In this document: positions 15,525-25,644 of the stretch, piece after piece
Position numbering within the stretch: position 1 is the first letter of the stretch
Layout: each line of letters opens with the position of its first letter
Assembly (NCBI GenBank): GCA_024234055.1
Contig: JACKOW010000017.1
Coordinates: forward strand, 1 to 64,000
Direction: 5' to 3'
Origin: Rhodanobacteraceae bacterium
Lineage (GTDB): Bacteria > Pseudomonadota > Gammaproteobacteria > Xanthomonadales > SZUA-5
Length of the DNA: 64,000 bases
Position numbers and translations under genes: made by a program
The notes under the pieces: model-generated
Database searches by the model: none
Seen by the model: only the letters and a program-made list of their open reading frames with translations
Told to the model about the DNA's origin: nothing

Positions 15525-18500
15525 TCAATTGGCTGGCGTCAACCGCGATGTGGGATCGCCGAACAGTGACATTCCCAGAACCACATCCTTCCGCTCCGGC
15601 GCGGTCAACCAAACCGTACGCTTCGCATTTACCAGCGCATCGCCCAATCGGATGCCGGGAACTGCCAGCTCCGCAATCAGAGCATTCGCAATCGCGCGAT
15701 CGCTGCCCGAATCAGTCAACGAACTGGAAGCGATCATGGCACGCGCGCCACGATCAGGGGTCAACAACCAAGCGTGATTCATGGTGGTGTACGTGGGCTC
15801 GACGAAGTAGCCACCCCAACAGCCGAACTCAGTGACCAGTGGCGCCTTCCCCGCATTGTTGAGTAGACCCTCAAGTTGCGAGCCTTGCAACAACAACTCT
15901 CTCGACCAAGTCCCCGGGGATGCATGCCCGAAGAAACTGACCCAGTTGCGACCCTGATTGACCATGGTCATGAGGTCCGTGCGCGCCGCGAGTGTGCCTG
16001 GTTGAGTCGCGGGATAGCTGTCCAGAAACACGCGGTCTGCTCCAGGCTGCCAGGCATTGCCCAAGCCGGCGATCAGCTCATTCGAATTGACGGTGTAATC
16101 AATGCCCTCTGCCTGATTGGCGCGCTCAGCAGCAAACACCAAGCTGTAGGGATTGACCGGCAAAGGCTGAAGGGTCTTGGCGATAAGGCTCGCGAGTTCG
16201 GCATCAGTTCGGGCGGGCAGGCGCCCCACAGCCACCTCGGGCTGACCGTCACCGTCCACATCACCGAACTCACTGTCGATAGGCGCATAGCTCACGAATT
16301 CGTGGGTTCGCCGGTAAAGCGTCGGGACATCACTGACGCTGCCCAAACCCAGGTAGTTGAAGTAATCATAGGTGTCGCCACCCACCAGGAGCACGTAGCG
16401 CGTACCCAACTGCACATAGGCGTCGGCTACAAAGCGTTTGATCGCGCTCGCCTCGACAATACCGTTGCTGTAGTACTCGTAAATCTGTTCCACATCAACC
16501 ACTCGAACACTCAGTCCTTCGGCCTCGCGAGCCGAGACAAGAGCGCCAACCTGGCCAGCAAATCGCGGGCTGCTGATCAACATCAACTCAGCGTTGCCAC
16601 CCACAAGCGGGGAAGCCAAGCCCAGTGCGGGGCGAACTGCGGGGTGGAAAGCAGCGCTGCGTTGGGCAAAAACCATCTTGCCCCCAAATGGAACCGCATC
16701 TTCGCCCTGGCCGAAGGCCAGCGGTCGCACGCGAAGACTCCATTGGCCGTTCGCCTGCAGGAACAAGCCATCGGTGAGTTCTACTGGACCGGCGTCGGTC
16801 AACTGCAGCGCGACCACGTCATTGGAATCGAAACCGCCGACGAGCAACTGGTTGCATCCGGCACCGCACGCTGGTGCAGGCGCCGGCGACAACTCGAAAT
16901 CATTTGCAAAAACGCCTTCTTCCATAGCAACCACGTCGCTACCTTTGACCGAAACTCGGCCTGAGGTGGCCTCCAATCGCGACAGATAACTGATGCGGAT
17001 GCCATTCACATAGGTCCGGTCGATGGATTGACCCGTCGCGAGCAGTTCCAACCGTACCGTGTTGTTGCCCGCCTGCAAGCTGCCCTGAGGAATCGGGAAG
17101 CGCCCCTCATGCACTGAAATACCGTCGAAGGTGCCCTCACCCAACGGTGCCCCGTTGAAGAGCACTCGGTAGCGGTGATCCGGATCAAGTTCCGGGTAAC
17201 TGGAGCCACCCCAAAGATCCACGATCACTTCGGCGTAGGCTGACGAATCTGCCGCCGGCGCAGCCAGCGTCCATTGCTTTCCGGTGGTAGCACCGCTACG
17301 AACGACCTCATCGTAATACCAAGGATCATCGGATGGTGACGTAGGATCGTAGTACCTGTTCTGGTCCAAAGTGACGACCCGCCGGTGCCAACTCGCCGCA
17401 AGGCCTGCCTCTGGCGCGCCGGACACAGCATTCCAAGGAGCAGCACCTGATGCGATTTCAAGGCGATAAGGGCGCGATTTTGTATACAAGCTGCCAGATA
17501 CTGCGTCTCCGTAGAACTCCAGGATGGAATTGCTTGCAATCGCGCCACCCCCAAGCACTCGCACCGGAACAACCACACCAGCCCGACTCAGGCGCAAATC
17601 GTCAACGGGTCGACCAACGACGTTCAAGCCAGCGGTAACCAGATCGGACACATTGATGTGTTGAAGCCCGGAATCATTGACGAGAATGTCTGCTCCGGCA
17701 CCGAGACCCCGCGATGCGCCGCGCTCAATGCGCGCCTGACGATCTGCAGCAGCATGCAGAGACCGTTCCGTGGCAACCTCATCCCAAGGAACTTGAAGCA
17801 TCTGTGGCCGCCCACCCGAAGCCACTCCCACTTGATATGGGCCGAAGCGCTCAGTCTTGCCACTCGCAGACAATTCCTCGACATAAATCGCGCCGTCGGA
17901 ATTCGAAAGGAAAACTTCACGGTAATCCTGCGGTACGGTGGTGCTCAGGCGCGCACTGGGGGTGAGTTCAGCACCAAGCGCAACCATACGGCCGTCTCTA
18001 GCCTGCAGAATGCGATAGCCCATGGTGCCGGCTTCCGTGGCCGACGACCATTCCACTGCCAGACGATTCGCATCAATTCGCTTGGCCTCCACGAACGCAA
18101 GCGTCACCGGTAGCGTGCCGGCAGTAATTGCCTGGTCCTCGATCTCACCATTGGACAATGCCCCGCCTGGGCTCGGCGGAGATGCATTGTTGAAATAGGT
18201 CGCATCCGTGGTGATGCGGAAACGGGCTAGCGAGGCACCGGTTGTCGGAGCAGCAAAGCCAGACCAAACGAGCACATAGGTCTGGGTGCCCGAACTGGCA
18301 AGGATGTTCCCGGTATTCCAGGTTCCATCTGCCGCGATACCGCTGCCACCGCCAAAGTTCGCCGAGGACCGCTCGCCCGGATCGTTAAAATCACCATCGG
18401 CATTGAAGTCTATGAAACCGACCAACTGGGCCGGATTAGTGGTGTTGTTGGTTGCCGATACCTGCACGCAGTAGTCACCCGGAGCGGTCACAAAGGACCC

Positions 18501-20000
18501 GCAGGTCATAGTCAACGGCGCGGCTTCATAGGGAAGAAAGACGATCCCGCCCTCGTCGGCACCGTCACCCGTCGCTGCCGCCGAAGGGCCACCACCCGGT
18601 TCTCCTGCCGCGGCTTCACCGTCGGGCGGCGTTGCGCCGATGTAGAGCCGCGTCCGATCGCGGAGTGAATGCGATGCGGCTGCGGTTCCGTAGGACAGCG
18701 GGCCGTCGCCGAAGTCATAAGCACAAAATTGCGGATCTCCGAGTCCGATAACTTGCTGGTTGGATTCAGTTGCGGGTTCGTCCCCGGCTGCGTAGCCCAG
18801 GGTGAAAGAGCTTACGACCCCATTGAAGCGAATACGGACGTTTCCGGCGCTTGATGTACCATCAATATTGACGCCATCAGCCTCCACCCAATCGCCCACC
18901 CGCGAAAGAGTTGCGGTTCCAGAAACGAATGTGCTCAGGTAGGGCACCACGGCACCGGACTCATCAAAGCCCCGAATTTGGATATAGTCTTCCCAAGCTC
19001 CCGAATTGAAGTCTGTATCGAGAAACTGTACGTCTAGGCCAGCCACCGGCGGATTCACAGACCATCTTACGCTTTCAACGGCATTCTCCGTGTCATCGGC
19101 GGCGGTCCCGACGCCCCGCAGATTCATGATGAGCGCGTAGTAACCAGTATCAGCACCGTTTACGGTGCTCTGTCGCCTGAAACTGTTCACGGCGTCAACA
19201 GGCGCTTCGACAGATTGCACTTGCGTGAATACTACGCCACCGGTGGTAATAGTCGTACCGTCGGGAAGCGAGGCCGGAGTAGTAGACGCTACTGACGCTG
19301 GCACGGTAGTCACGGTGCCCCAGTCAAAAGTGTTAGTTGACCCGCACAAACCCGATATTGAGGTCGTAGCATTGTCTCTCAACGTGAGACGAGCACGCAC
19401 ATAGGTTCCGGCGATGGTGGCAGTATCATCGCAAATACGGAGCGTCCAATTCCCATTTACGTTTCCGGCGACGGGATATAGTGTTGAGCTGAGGTTAGTG
19501 AAGTTCACGAGACGACGGTAAAAAACCGTACCGCTGGCCACAGTCGCGGGGTCATTATCGCCGTCGTTCAACGGTGCAGTCGTATCGTGCGGATCGCCAA
19601 ACGTGACATTGTAGTTATCATTACCATCGGTCGCGACGCCGTCTGCCAAAACTACCGTATTCCCATTCGGCGCCTGAAGTCGAATTTGTACGTGATCTCG
19701 ATTAGCGTGATTGATCACCACGCCCAAGGCGATGGTGCCTGCGGCGCCCACATTGAAACTGTCCGGCACATTGATTGTCCGCACAATGCTATTTGTGTTT
19801 GGACCACCAGGACAGTTGTTGTTATTGGTGGTAATAGCCACCCCGGGCACATCCTCATAGGTATAAATGACCTGAGCCGACAAGCCGCCCGAAAGTGTCA
19901 CCAACATCAGGCCAGCGAAAATTCTCTGAACCATGCGCCGGGACTTGTCCAACATCCGCGGCGCGTAAAGTTCAGCAACATTACGCGCAGATTGAAACAT
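15525..20000 (-). CDS. Large exported C25 (gingipain-type) cysteine peptidase, copy 2
   Basis: From the chosen start the protein has 1491 residues. The start at 20000 has AGGAG about 10 nt upstream and puts a signal peptide (FAGLMLVTLSGGLSAQ) near residues 25-45; a longer reading adds 45 unlikely residues. In order I see one proprotein-convertase-P-like beta domain (DHVQIRLQAPNGNTVVLADG), a GEVED-type module (YDFGDGPLSYGTAAASH, LVGFIDFNADGDFNDPGER), the module LPVTLAFVEAKRIDANRL, and the C25 domain with VLLVGGDTYDYF, DVDGDGQPEVAVGRLP, His in FFGHASP (about 1359) and Cys in FGCWGG (about 1394). It closely resembles copy 3, which suggests tandem duplication. A hairpin follows its stop. Confidence 0.9.
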   Translation of the reverse strand: MFQSARNVAELYAPRMLDKSRRMVQRIFAGLMLVTLSGGLSAQVIYTYEDVPGVAITTNNNNCPGGPNTNSIVRTINVPDSFNVGAAGTIALGVVINHANRDHVQIRLQAPNGNTVVLADGVATDGNDNYNVTFGDPHDTTAPLNDGDNDPATVASGTVFYRRLVNFTNLSSTLYPVAGNVNGNWTLRICDDTATIAGTYVRARLTLRDNATTSISGLCGSTNTFDWGTVTTVPASVASTTPASLPDGTTITTGGVVFTQVQSVEAPVDAVNSFRRQSTVNGADTGYYALIMNLRGVGTAADDTENAVESVRWSVNPPVAGLDVQFLDTDFNSGAWEDYIQIRGFDESGAVVPYLSTFVSGTATLSRVGDWVEADGVNIDGTSSAGNVRIRFNGVVSSFTLGYAAGDEPATESNQQVIGLGDPQFCAYDFGDGPLSYGTAAASHSLRDRTRLYIGATPPDGEAAAGEPGGGPSAAATGDGADEGGIVFLPYEAAPLTMTCGSFVTAPGDYCVQVSATNNTTNPAQLVGFIDFNADGDFNDPGERSSANFGGGSGIAADGTWNTGNILASSGTQTYVLVWSGFAAPTTGASLARFRITTDATYFNNASPPSPGGALSNGEIEDQAITAGTLPVTLAFVEAKRIDANRLAVEWSSATEAGTMGYRILQARDGRMVALGAELTPSARLSTTVPQDYREVFLSNSDGAIYVEELSASGKTERFGPYQVGVASGGRPQMLQVPWDEVATERSLHAAADRQARIERGASRGLGAGADILVNDSGLQHINVSDLVTAGLNVVGRPVDDLRLSRAGVVVPVRVLGGGAIASNSILEFYGDAVSGSLYTKSRPYRLEIASGAAPWNAVSGAPEAGLAASWHRRVVTLDQNRYYDPTSPSDDPWYYDEVVRSGATTGKQWTLAAPAADSSAYAEVIVDLWGGSSYPELDPDHRYRVLFNGAPLGEGTFDGISVHEGRFPIPQGSLQAGNNTVRLELLATGQSIDRTYVNGIRISYLSRLEATSGRVSVKGSDVVAMEEGVFANDFELSPAPAPACGAGCNQLLVGGFDSNDVVALQLTDAGPVELTDGLFLQANGQWSLRVRPLAFGQGEDAVPFGGKMVFAQRSAAFHPAVRPALGLASPLVGGNAELMLISSPRFAGQVGALVSAREAEGLSVRVVDVEQIYEYYSNGIVEASAIKRFVADAYVQLGTRYVLLVGGDTYDYFNYLGLGSVSDVPTLYRRTHEFVSYAPIDSEFGDVDGDGQPEVAVGRLPARTDAELASLIAKTLQPLPVNPYSLVFAAERANQAEGIDYTVNSNELIAGLGNAWQPGADRVFLDSYPATQPGTLAARTDLMTMVNQGRNWVSFFGHASPGTWSRELLLQGSQLEGLLNNAGKAPLVTEFGCWGGYFVEPTYTTMNHAWLLTPDRGARAMIASSSLTDSGSDRAIANALIAELAVPGIRLGDALVNAKRTVWLTAPERKDVVLGMSLFGDPTSRLTPAN

Positions 20001-20343
20001 GACGAGGTGACTCCTGAGGGGGGCGCATCTTTGCAGGCTCGCAGCACTACCGCAGCAGTGTAGCGATTTTTTCTCTCTGCAGGAACATCCGCCAGCGCTC
20101 CTCCAGACAGGCAAGTACGCAGGTATGCGAGCCAAGAGGCATGAGCGGCAGGCACCATGCGCAGTTCCTAGCCCTAGCCACGCGTCAACGACTGGTAGCC
20201 GCGGCGCGGCAGGCGCCTTCCGTCCGAAACCGGGGACGGACCTTCAAAGCCACGGATCCCTCGGGGCGGCGGGCGGCCGAAGTATGCGCCCAAATCCACG
20301 GTCGCGCTTGAGACTCGTTTCTTCATTCGGAAACCATGCCCTC

Positions 20344-23300
20344 TCAGTCCGGCAAGACCAACCGCGCCGTTGGATCCCCAAAGAGCGACATGCCCAGAAT
20401 GACGTCGCGCATTTCCGGCGCGGCGGTCCAGACGGCGCGCTTGGCATTGACCAGCGCATCGCCCAGGCGCACGCCCGGCTGGGCCAGTTCTGCTACCAGA
20501 GCATCGGCGATGGCGCGGTCGCTGCTGGATTCGGTGAGTGAACTGGAGGCGATCATCGCCCTCGCTCCACGGCCCGGGGTAAGCAACCAGGCGTGGTTCA
20601 TGGTGGTGTAGCTGGGCTCGACGAAATATCCACCCCAGCAGCCAAACTCGGTCACCAGCGGCGCCCTGCCGGCATTCGCGAGAAGCCCGTCCAATTGTGA
20701 GCCTTGCAGCAAGACTTCGCGCGACCAGGTGGCCGGCGAAGCATGGCCATAGAAGCTCACCCAATTGGCGCCCTGATTGATGTGACTGAGCAGATCACCG
20801 CGCGCTGCCGCGGTGCCCATGGAAGTCTGGGCGTACTGATCCAGGTAAACACGGGCAGCGCTGGCCTGCCATGATGAACCAAGGGCAGCGATCAGGCGGT
20901 CTGAATCCGCGGCGTAGTTGATGCCCTCGGCCTGATTCTCGCGCTCTGCGGCAAATACCAGCGTATAGGGGTTCGCCGGCAGCGGCTGCAGCACTTTTTC
21001 GATCATGCTTTCGAGTTCGGCTGCGGTACGTGCCGGCAATCTGCCCACGGCCAGCTCTGGATTGCCATCGCCGTCGATATCGCCATAGGCGCTGTCGACC
21101 GGGGCAAAGCTGACAAATTCATGGGTGCGCTGATAGATCGTCGGCACATCGCTGACGCTGCCCAGACCCAACTGGTCAAAATAGTCGTAGCTATCGCCAC
21201 CAACCAGCAGCAGGTAGCGGGTTGAAAGCTGGCGATAGGCATCGGCCACGAATGATTTTATTGCTGCAGGATCAACCACGCCGGCGCTGTAGTGCTCGTA
21301 GATCTGCGCGACCTCTACCACGCGGACGCGCAGACCTTCGGCTCGGCGAGCTGTCACCAGCGGGTCAGTCAACGCGGCAAACCTCGCGCTGCTGACAATC
21401 AGCAGATCGGCCTGGCCACCGAGCATCGGGTGCTCAAGTGCCAGCGCCGGCCGAACCTGAGGAATATGAGCGCCAGCCCGTTCAGCCAATACCACGGTGC
21501 CAGCCAGTTCGGCGGCACCATCGCCGCCACCGAGGTACAGGGGCCTCAGTTTGACGGTCCATTGGCCCTTCCGTTCCGTCCAGCCCAGATTGGTCAGCTC
21601 CACCGGACCTACGTCTGTGAGCTGCAAGGCGAGCACGTCATTGCTGGAAAAACCGGCCGCCTCGATCTGTTCACAACCACTACCGCATGCAGGTCGCAGA
21701 CTGGGACTCTCTTCAAAGGCTGATCCGAAGATGCCATCGGGCACTCGCACTGCCTCGCTCAAGGCAAGCTGCAACTCCCCATTTTCGGCGATCAGGTGTG
21801 CCTGATGGACGATGGAGATCGCATCTACGTAGATGCGATCAATCTGCCCACCGGTGGGCAATAACTCGATCTTGATGGCGTTGCTGCCGGGTTGCAGCAG
21901 ACCCGCCGGAACGCTGAACTCAGGCTGGTGCGACTGAATGCCGTCGAAGCTGCCTTCCGCGAGCGGCAGGCCATTGAGGAATATGCGGTAACGATGATCG
22001 TTTGCGAGATCGGGATAACTGGAACCTCCCCAGAGCGAAAGTCTGAGCCGAGCCGATTGATCGACGACGGGATCGTTGATCGTCAGATTCCACTGGCGCG
22101 TCGCGCTGGCGCCGGTGCGCGTAATTTCGTCGTAGTACCACGGGTCGCCGTTGGGAGACGTCGGGTCGTAGTAGCGATCGGCATCCAGTGTCACCACCCG
22201 TCGACCTTCGCGCATGGACAGGCCGGCCAGCGGTGCAGCCGGCACAGTGCGCCACTCGGCACCGCCGGCAGCAAGCTCCAGGCGATAGGGTCGAGTCTTG
22301 TTGTAAAGACTGCCGGTGACGGCGAAACCATAGAACTCGAGATAGCTGTCGGCGCTGAGGATCTGATCATTGGATGCACGCACAGGCACGGCTTGATCAC
22401 CCTGGCTGAGCCGCAGTGCGCTAGCGGGTTGACCGACGACATCCAGACCTTGTGCGCTGAGTTCAGCCACTGAGACTCGTTGCAAACCAGAATTCGTGAC
22501 CAGAATTTCAACGGCATGGCCCTGACCGCGCTGCGATGCGCGCTGTCGGCGAGCACTGGAATCGATGGCAGCGTAAGCCTCAAGTTCTGCCCTTGACTGT
22601 GCCCAAGGTGCTTCGAGCAGTTCCTGACGCGCCCCCGAACTGCCGCCTACGCTGTAGGGACCAAAACGCTCCGTCTTGCCGTTTGCAGCCACTTCTTCCA
22701 GATAGACAGGCGCATCCGAGCTTGATCTGAGCGTTACCTGGTAATCACTCGGACGGGTCGAGGACAGCCGCTCACTGGGCGTCAGGGACTCATCCAGCGC
22801 GGTAAAGCCGCTTCCCCTCTGCTGGAGTATTCGATAGCCCATGGTGCCGCTTTCGGTGGCCGTAGACCATTCCACACGCAGATGTTGCGCATCTACGCGA
22901 CTGACATCGACGTAGGACAGCGTGACCGGCAATGTGCCCGCTGCCAGCACATGGTCCTCGATTTCACCGTTGCTGACGGCCGCTGTAGGGGACGGCGGCA
23001 AGGCGTTGTTGAAAAAGCTGGGGTCGGTGGTAATCCGGAACCGCGCAACGGTCTGATCGGTAGTGGGTGCGGCAAAACCGCTCCAAACCAGCACTACGGA
23101 AGTCGCCTGAGGCGCACGCTGGAATTCCGTGCCGGGCCCGATGTTTCCGGTGTCCCAGGTGCCGTCGCTGGCCCCCGCAAAACCTGATCCTCCCAGATCG
23201 GGTAGAGAGCGCTCTCCCGGATCATCGAAATCGCCATCGATATTGAAATCGATGAACCCGACCAATTGAGCGGAAGTGGTAAGCGCATTGGTCACTTCGA

Positions 23301-25644
23301 TGCTCTGGCAATAGTCGCCAGGTGCCGTCGTGTAGCCACCACAGGTCATGCTCAGCGGGGCAGCTTCGTACGGAAGGAAAGTCAAACTCGCCTCATCTAC
23401 ACCATCGCCGGTTGCTGCGGCACTCATGCCACCGCCGGGTTCGCCAGCTGCAGTTTCGCCATCTGGCGGGACGCTGCCAATGTACAACTGGGCTCGATTT
23501 CCAAGACCATGACTCGCGGTGGTGGTTCCGTACGATGACGGCCCATCGCCATAATCGAATCCGCAGAAATTGAAGTCCGTCAGTGCTACAAACTGACCCA
23601 CTGATTCGGCGTTGGGTTCATTACCCTGGGCATAAATGGTGCTCAGAGAGCTTACCGGCGACTCGAAGCGATACCTGACATTGCCGTTGTTGACATCGAA
23701 ATTGACGCCAATATCAGATTCTGCCCAGTCACCCGCCAACGCCGTATCCGCAGTGTCAACCAGACTGATCTGGTAGGGGACCGGGTTGCCGTCGGGCCCG
23801 ATCGCCTCCACCCGGGTGTAGTCCTCATATCCGCCACTCCAGTCGACATCACCCAGTTCGAAGTTCAAGCCCACCACGGGCGTGGAGAATTCGAACGTAG
23901 TGCGCTCAGCTGACAATTCGGTGTCGCCGGTCGTATCCATGCGGTAGCTGTAGTAGCCGAGATGGCCGCCCTGAGTGCCGGTCGAAACAAAATAACTGCT
24001 GAGACTGTCACCCGGTGGCTCACCGCTGTTACTGGTTTCCGTGATGGTAATGCCAGCCACGGTGGCAGAAACAAAGGGATCGCCATCGGTGCCGGACCCC
24101 CAGTCGTAGCTGGATTGGCTACCGCAAACGCCTGTGTCGGCAGTGGCTGTCGCATCGATCAGCACCAGTCGTGAGCGAATGATGGAACCCGTTTCCCCTG
24201 CCGCGCCATCGCAAACCCGTAGTCTCCAGATCCCATTGGCTGGGCCAGAGTAGAGAGTGCTGAGATCAGCTGCGGCCACCAGGCGACGATAGTGAACGCT
24301 ACCACCGGCAACACTCGTGGGATCCGCATCGCTGTCGTCTATGGGATTGCCCTCGTCCACGTTGGTGGAATACATCACGTTGAGGTTGGCCGAAGCTCCA
24401 CCGGAACCCGTGTTCTGTAGCACCAGAGTTGCGCCATCGGGCGCCTGCAAGATCAGCCTCAGGTCCGATCGACGCGGATGGGTGATTTCAACTCCTATGC
24501 TGATTGTTGCCGGGGCACCGACATTGAAGGTGTCGGCGACAACAAACTCGTGCGTCACTGGGGTCGGACAGCCGTTGTCAGGAATCCCAGTGACACTGGA
24601 GTTCTCGTAAGTGTGGATGACGCCGCCGGTCGCTGTTGCCGGGGTGACCAGCAGCGTGAAATTTTGGGTGGCGTTGGGCGGGGTGCCATTTGCCGCGGTG
24701 AAAACCAGAGGATAGACACCGGCGGTGCCTGCTGCCGGGACCCCTGTCAAGAGTCCCGTCGCTGGCGTGAAGGTCACACCGGCGGGCAATGTGCCGGTCA
24801 TTGACAAAATGGGCGTGGGGGTACCGGTTGCCACCACAGTAAACGCGCCCAATTCGACTTCTGCGAAGCTGGTCGCGTCAGCGCTGGTGATTGCAGGTGG
24901 ACCCGGCGGAGGCGGTGGTGTGGTCAGCGTCAGGGAGGCTGCCGAGACCGAGCCGGCATCACCACCCCAACCGTCGCGAAATCTCAAAGTCCACGTGCCG
25001 TTGATCTCTGCAGACGTCAGACTCGCGAATGCTGAGGTAAAATTGGTCACGGCTCCTGAACCAGAGCCTCCGGCAGCCGACGTCCGATAGGCTTGCGGAG
25101 TAATCGTGCAATTGTTCCCGCAGCTGGATGTGGCCGCAGTCCACAGATTGTTGGCTGCCGAATCGGAAAATTCATAAGTGCCAATGAGATTGGAGCTGTC
25201 CCCTCCGGAAGCTGAGCTTGTCGCACCAACCCGACTGAAGATCACAAAACTCGTGATGCCATCAGGTGACGTGAGCACGACATCCAAATCACCGATATAA
25301 GTGTGGCTCAAGGAGATCGACAGGGAAATGTTCGTGAGCGATCCAGTAACTCCGGAGACCGGGAAGCTCACATCTCTAGGACTGCCGTATGCGGCTGGTC
25401 CCGCGCCGCCGTCCGGTATTGGGCCAACGCCGGATCCTGCAAAAGTCTGCGCCGCAGCCGACTGAACCAATCCCATGGCGAGAAGCATTAGGCTGAGCAA
25501 CACGGCACACCACCACATCGCCTTGCCATTCCGCCTGGGATTGGGACATCGAGCGCCTGTTGACTTGAATTTCAAACCTTTGGCCAAGTGGGAAGGTTCC
25601 GAGCGCCTGGTGTCAGCGGAAACGAGGTGTTGTTTGCCAATCAT
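20344..25644 (-). CDS. Large exported C25 (gingipain-type) cysteine peptidase, copy 3
   Basis: From the ATG at 25644 (AGAGGG about 6 nt upstream) the product has 1766 residues. The hydrophobic export signal (CAVLLSLMLLAMGLVQSAAA) lies late, near residues 45-65, after a basic extension. Domains in order: a P-like domain (LSHTYIGDLDVVLTSPDG), an Ig-like repeat (PILSMTGTLPAGVTFTP), a second P-like domain (HPRRSDLRLILQAPDG), a GEVED-type module (FDYGDGPSSYGTTTASH), the LPVTLSYVDVSRVDAQHL module, and the C25 domain with His in FYGHASP (about 1634) and Cys in FGCWGG (about 1669). It has one P-like and one Ig-like domain more than copy 2. The gap to copy 2 is 343 nt. Targets are unknown; extracellular proteolysis is the likeliest role. 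Confidence 0.9.
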   Translation of the reverse strand: MIGKQHLVSADTRRSEPSHLAKGLKFKSTGARCPNPRRNGKAMWWCAVLLSLMLLAMGLVQSAAAQTFAGSGVGPIPDGGAGPAAYGSPRDVSFPVSGVTGSLTNISLSISLSHTYIGDLDVVLTSPDGITSFVIFSRVGATSSASGGDSSNLIGTYEFSDSAANNLWTAATSSCGNNCTITPQAYRTSAAGGSGSGAVTNFTSAFASLTSAEINGTWTLRFRDGWGGDAGSVSAASLTLTTPPPPPGPPAITSADATSFAEVELGAFTVVATGTPTPILSMTGTLPAGVTFTPATGLLTGVPAAGTAGVYPLVFTAANGTPPNATQNFTLLVTPATATGGVIHTYENSSVTGIPDNGCPTPVTHEFVVADTFNVGAPATISIGVEITHPRRSDLRLILQAPDGATLVLQNTGSGGASANLNVMYSTNVDEGNPIDDSDADPTSVAGGSVHYRRLVAAADLSTLYSGPANGIWRLRVCDGAAGETGSIIRSRLVLIDATATADTGVCGSQSSYDWGSGTDGDPFVSATVAGITITETSNSGEPPGDSLSSYFVSTGTQGGHLGYYSYRMDTTGDTELSAERTTFEFSTPVVGLNFELGDVDWSGGYEDYTRVEAIGPDGNPVPYQISLVDTADTALAGDWAESDIGVNFDVNNGNVRYRFESPVSSLSTIYAQGNEPNAESVGQFVALTDFNFCGFDYGDGPSSYGTTTASHGLGNRAQLYIGSVPPDGETAAGEPGGGMSAAATGDGVDEASLTFLPYEAAPLSMTCGGYTTAPGDYCQSIEVTNALTTSAQLVGFIDFNIDGDFDDPGERSLPDLGGSGFAGASDGTWDTGNIGPGTEFQRAPQATSVVLVWSGFAAPTTDQTVARFRITTDPSFFNNALPPSPTAAVSNGEIEDHVLAAGTLPVTLSYVDVSRVDAQHLRVEWSTATESGTMGYRILQQRGSGFTALDESLTPSERLSSTRPSDYQVTLRSSSDAPVYLEEVAANGKTERFGPYSVGGSSGARQELLEAPWAQSRAELEAYAAIDSSARRQRASQRGQGHAVEILVTNSGLQRVSVAELSAQGLDVVGQPASALRLSQGDQAVPVRASNDQILSADSYLEFYGFAVTGSLYNKTRPYRLELAAGGAEWRTVPAAPLAGLSMREGRRVVTLDADRYYDPTSPNGDPWYYDEITRTGASATRQWNLTINDPVVDQSARLRLSLWGGSSYPDLANDHRYRIFLNGLPLAEGSFDGIQSHQPEFSVPAGLLQPGSNAIKIELLPTGGQIDRIYVDAISIVHQAHLIAENGELQLALSEAVRVPDGIFGSAFEESPSLRPACGSGCEQIEAAGFSSNDVLALQLTDVGPVELTNLGWTERKGQWTVKLRPLYLGGGDGAAELAGTVVLAERAGAHIPQVRPALALEHPMLGGQADLLIVSSARFAALTDPLVTARRAEGLRVRVVEVAQIYEHYSAGVVDPAAIKSFVADAYRQLSTRYLLLVGGDSYDYFDQLGLGSVSDVPTIYQRTHEFVSFAPVDSAYGDIDGDGNPELAVGRLPARTAAELESMIEKVLQPLPANPYTLVFAAERENQAEGINYAADSDRLIAALGSSWQASAARVYLDQYAQTSMGTAAARGDLLSHINQGANWVSFYGHASPATWSREVLLQGSQLDGLLANAGRAPLVTEFGCWGGYFVEPSYTTMNHAWLLTPGRGARAMIASSSLTESSSDRAIADALVAELAQPGVRLGDALVNAKRAVWTAAPEMRDVILGMSLFGDPTARLVLPD

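Noticed and set aside
20219..20240. Intrinsic terminator after C25 copy 3
   Set aside because: The 7-bp stem has an 8-nt loop and no T-tract follows on the minus strand, so it is not strong enough to list as a terminator.
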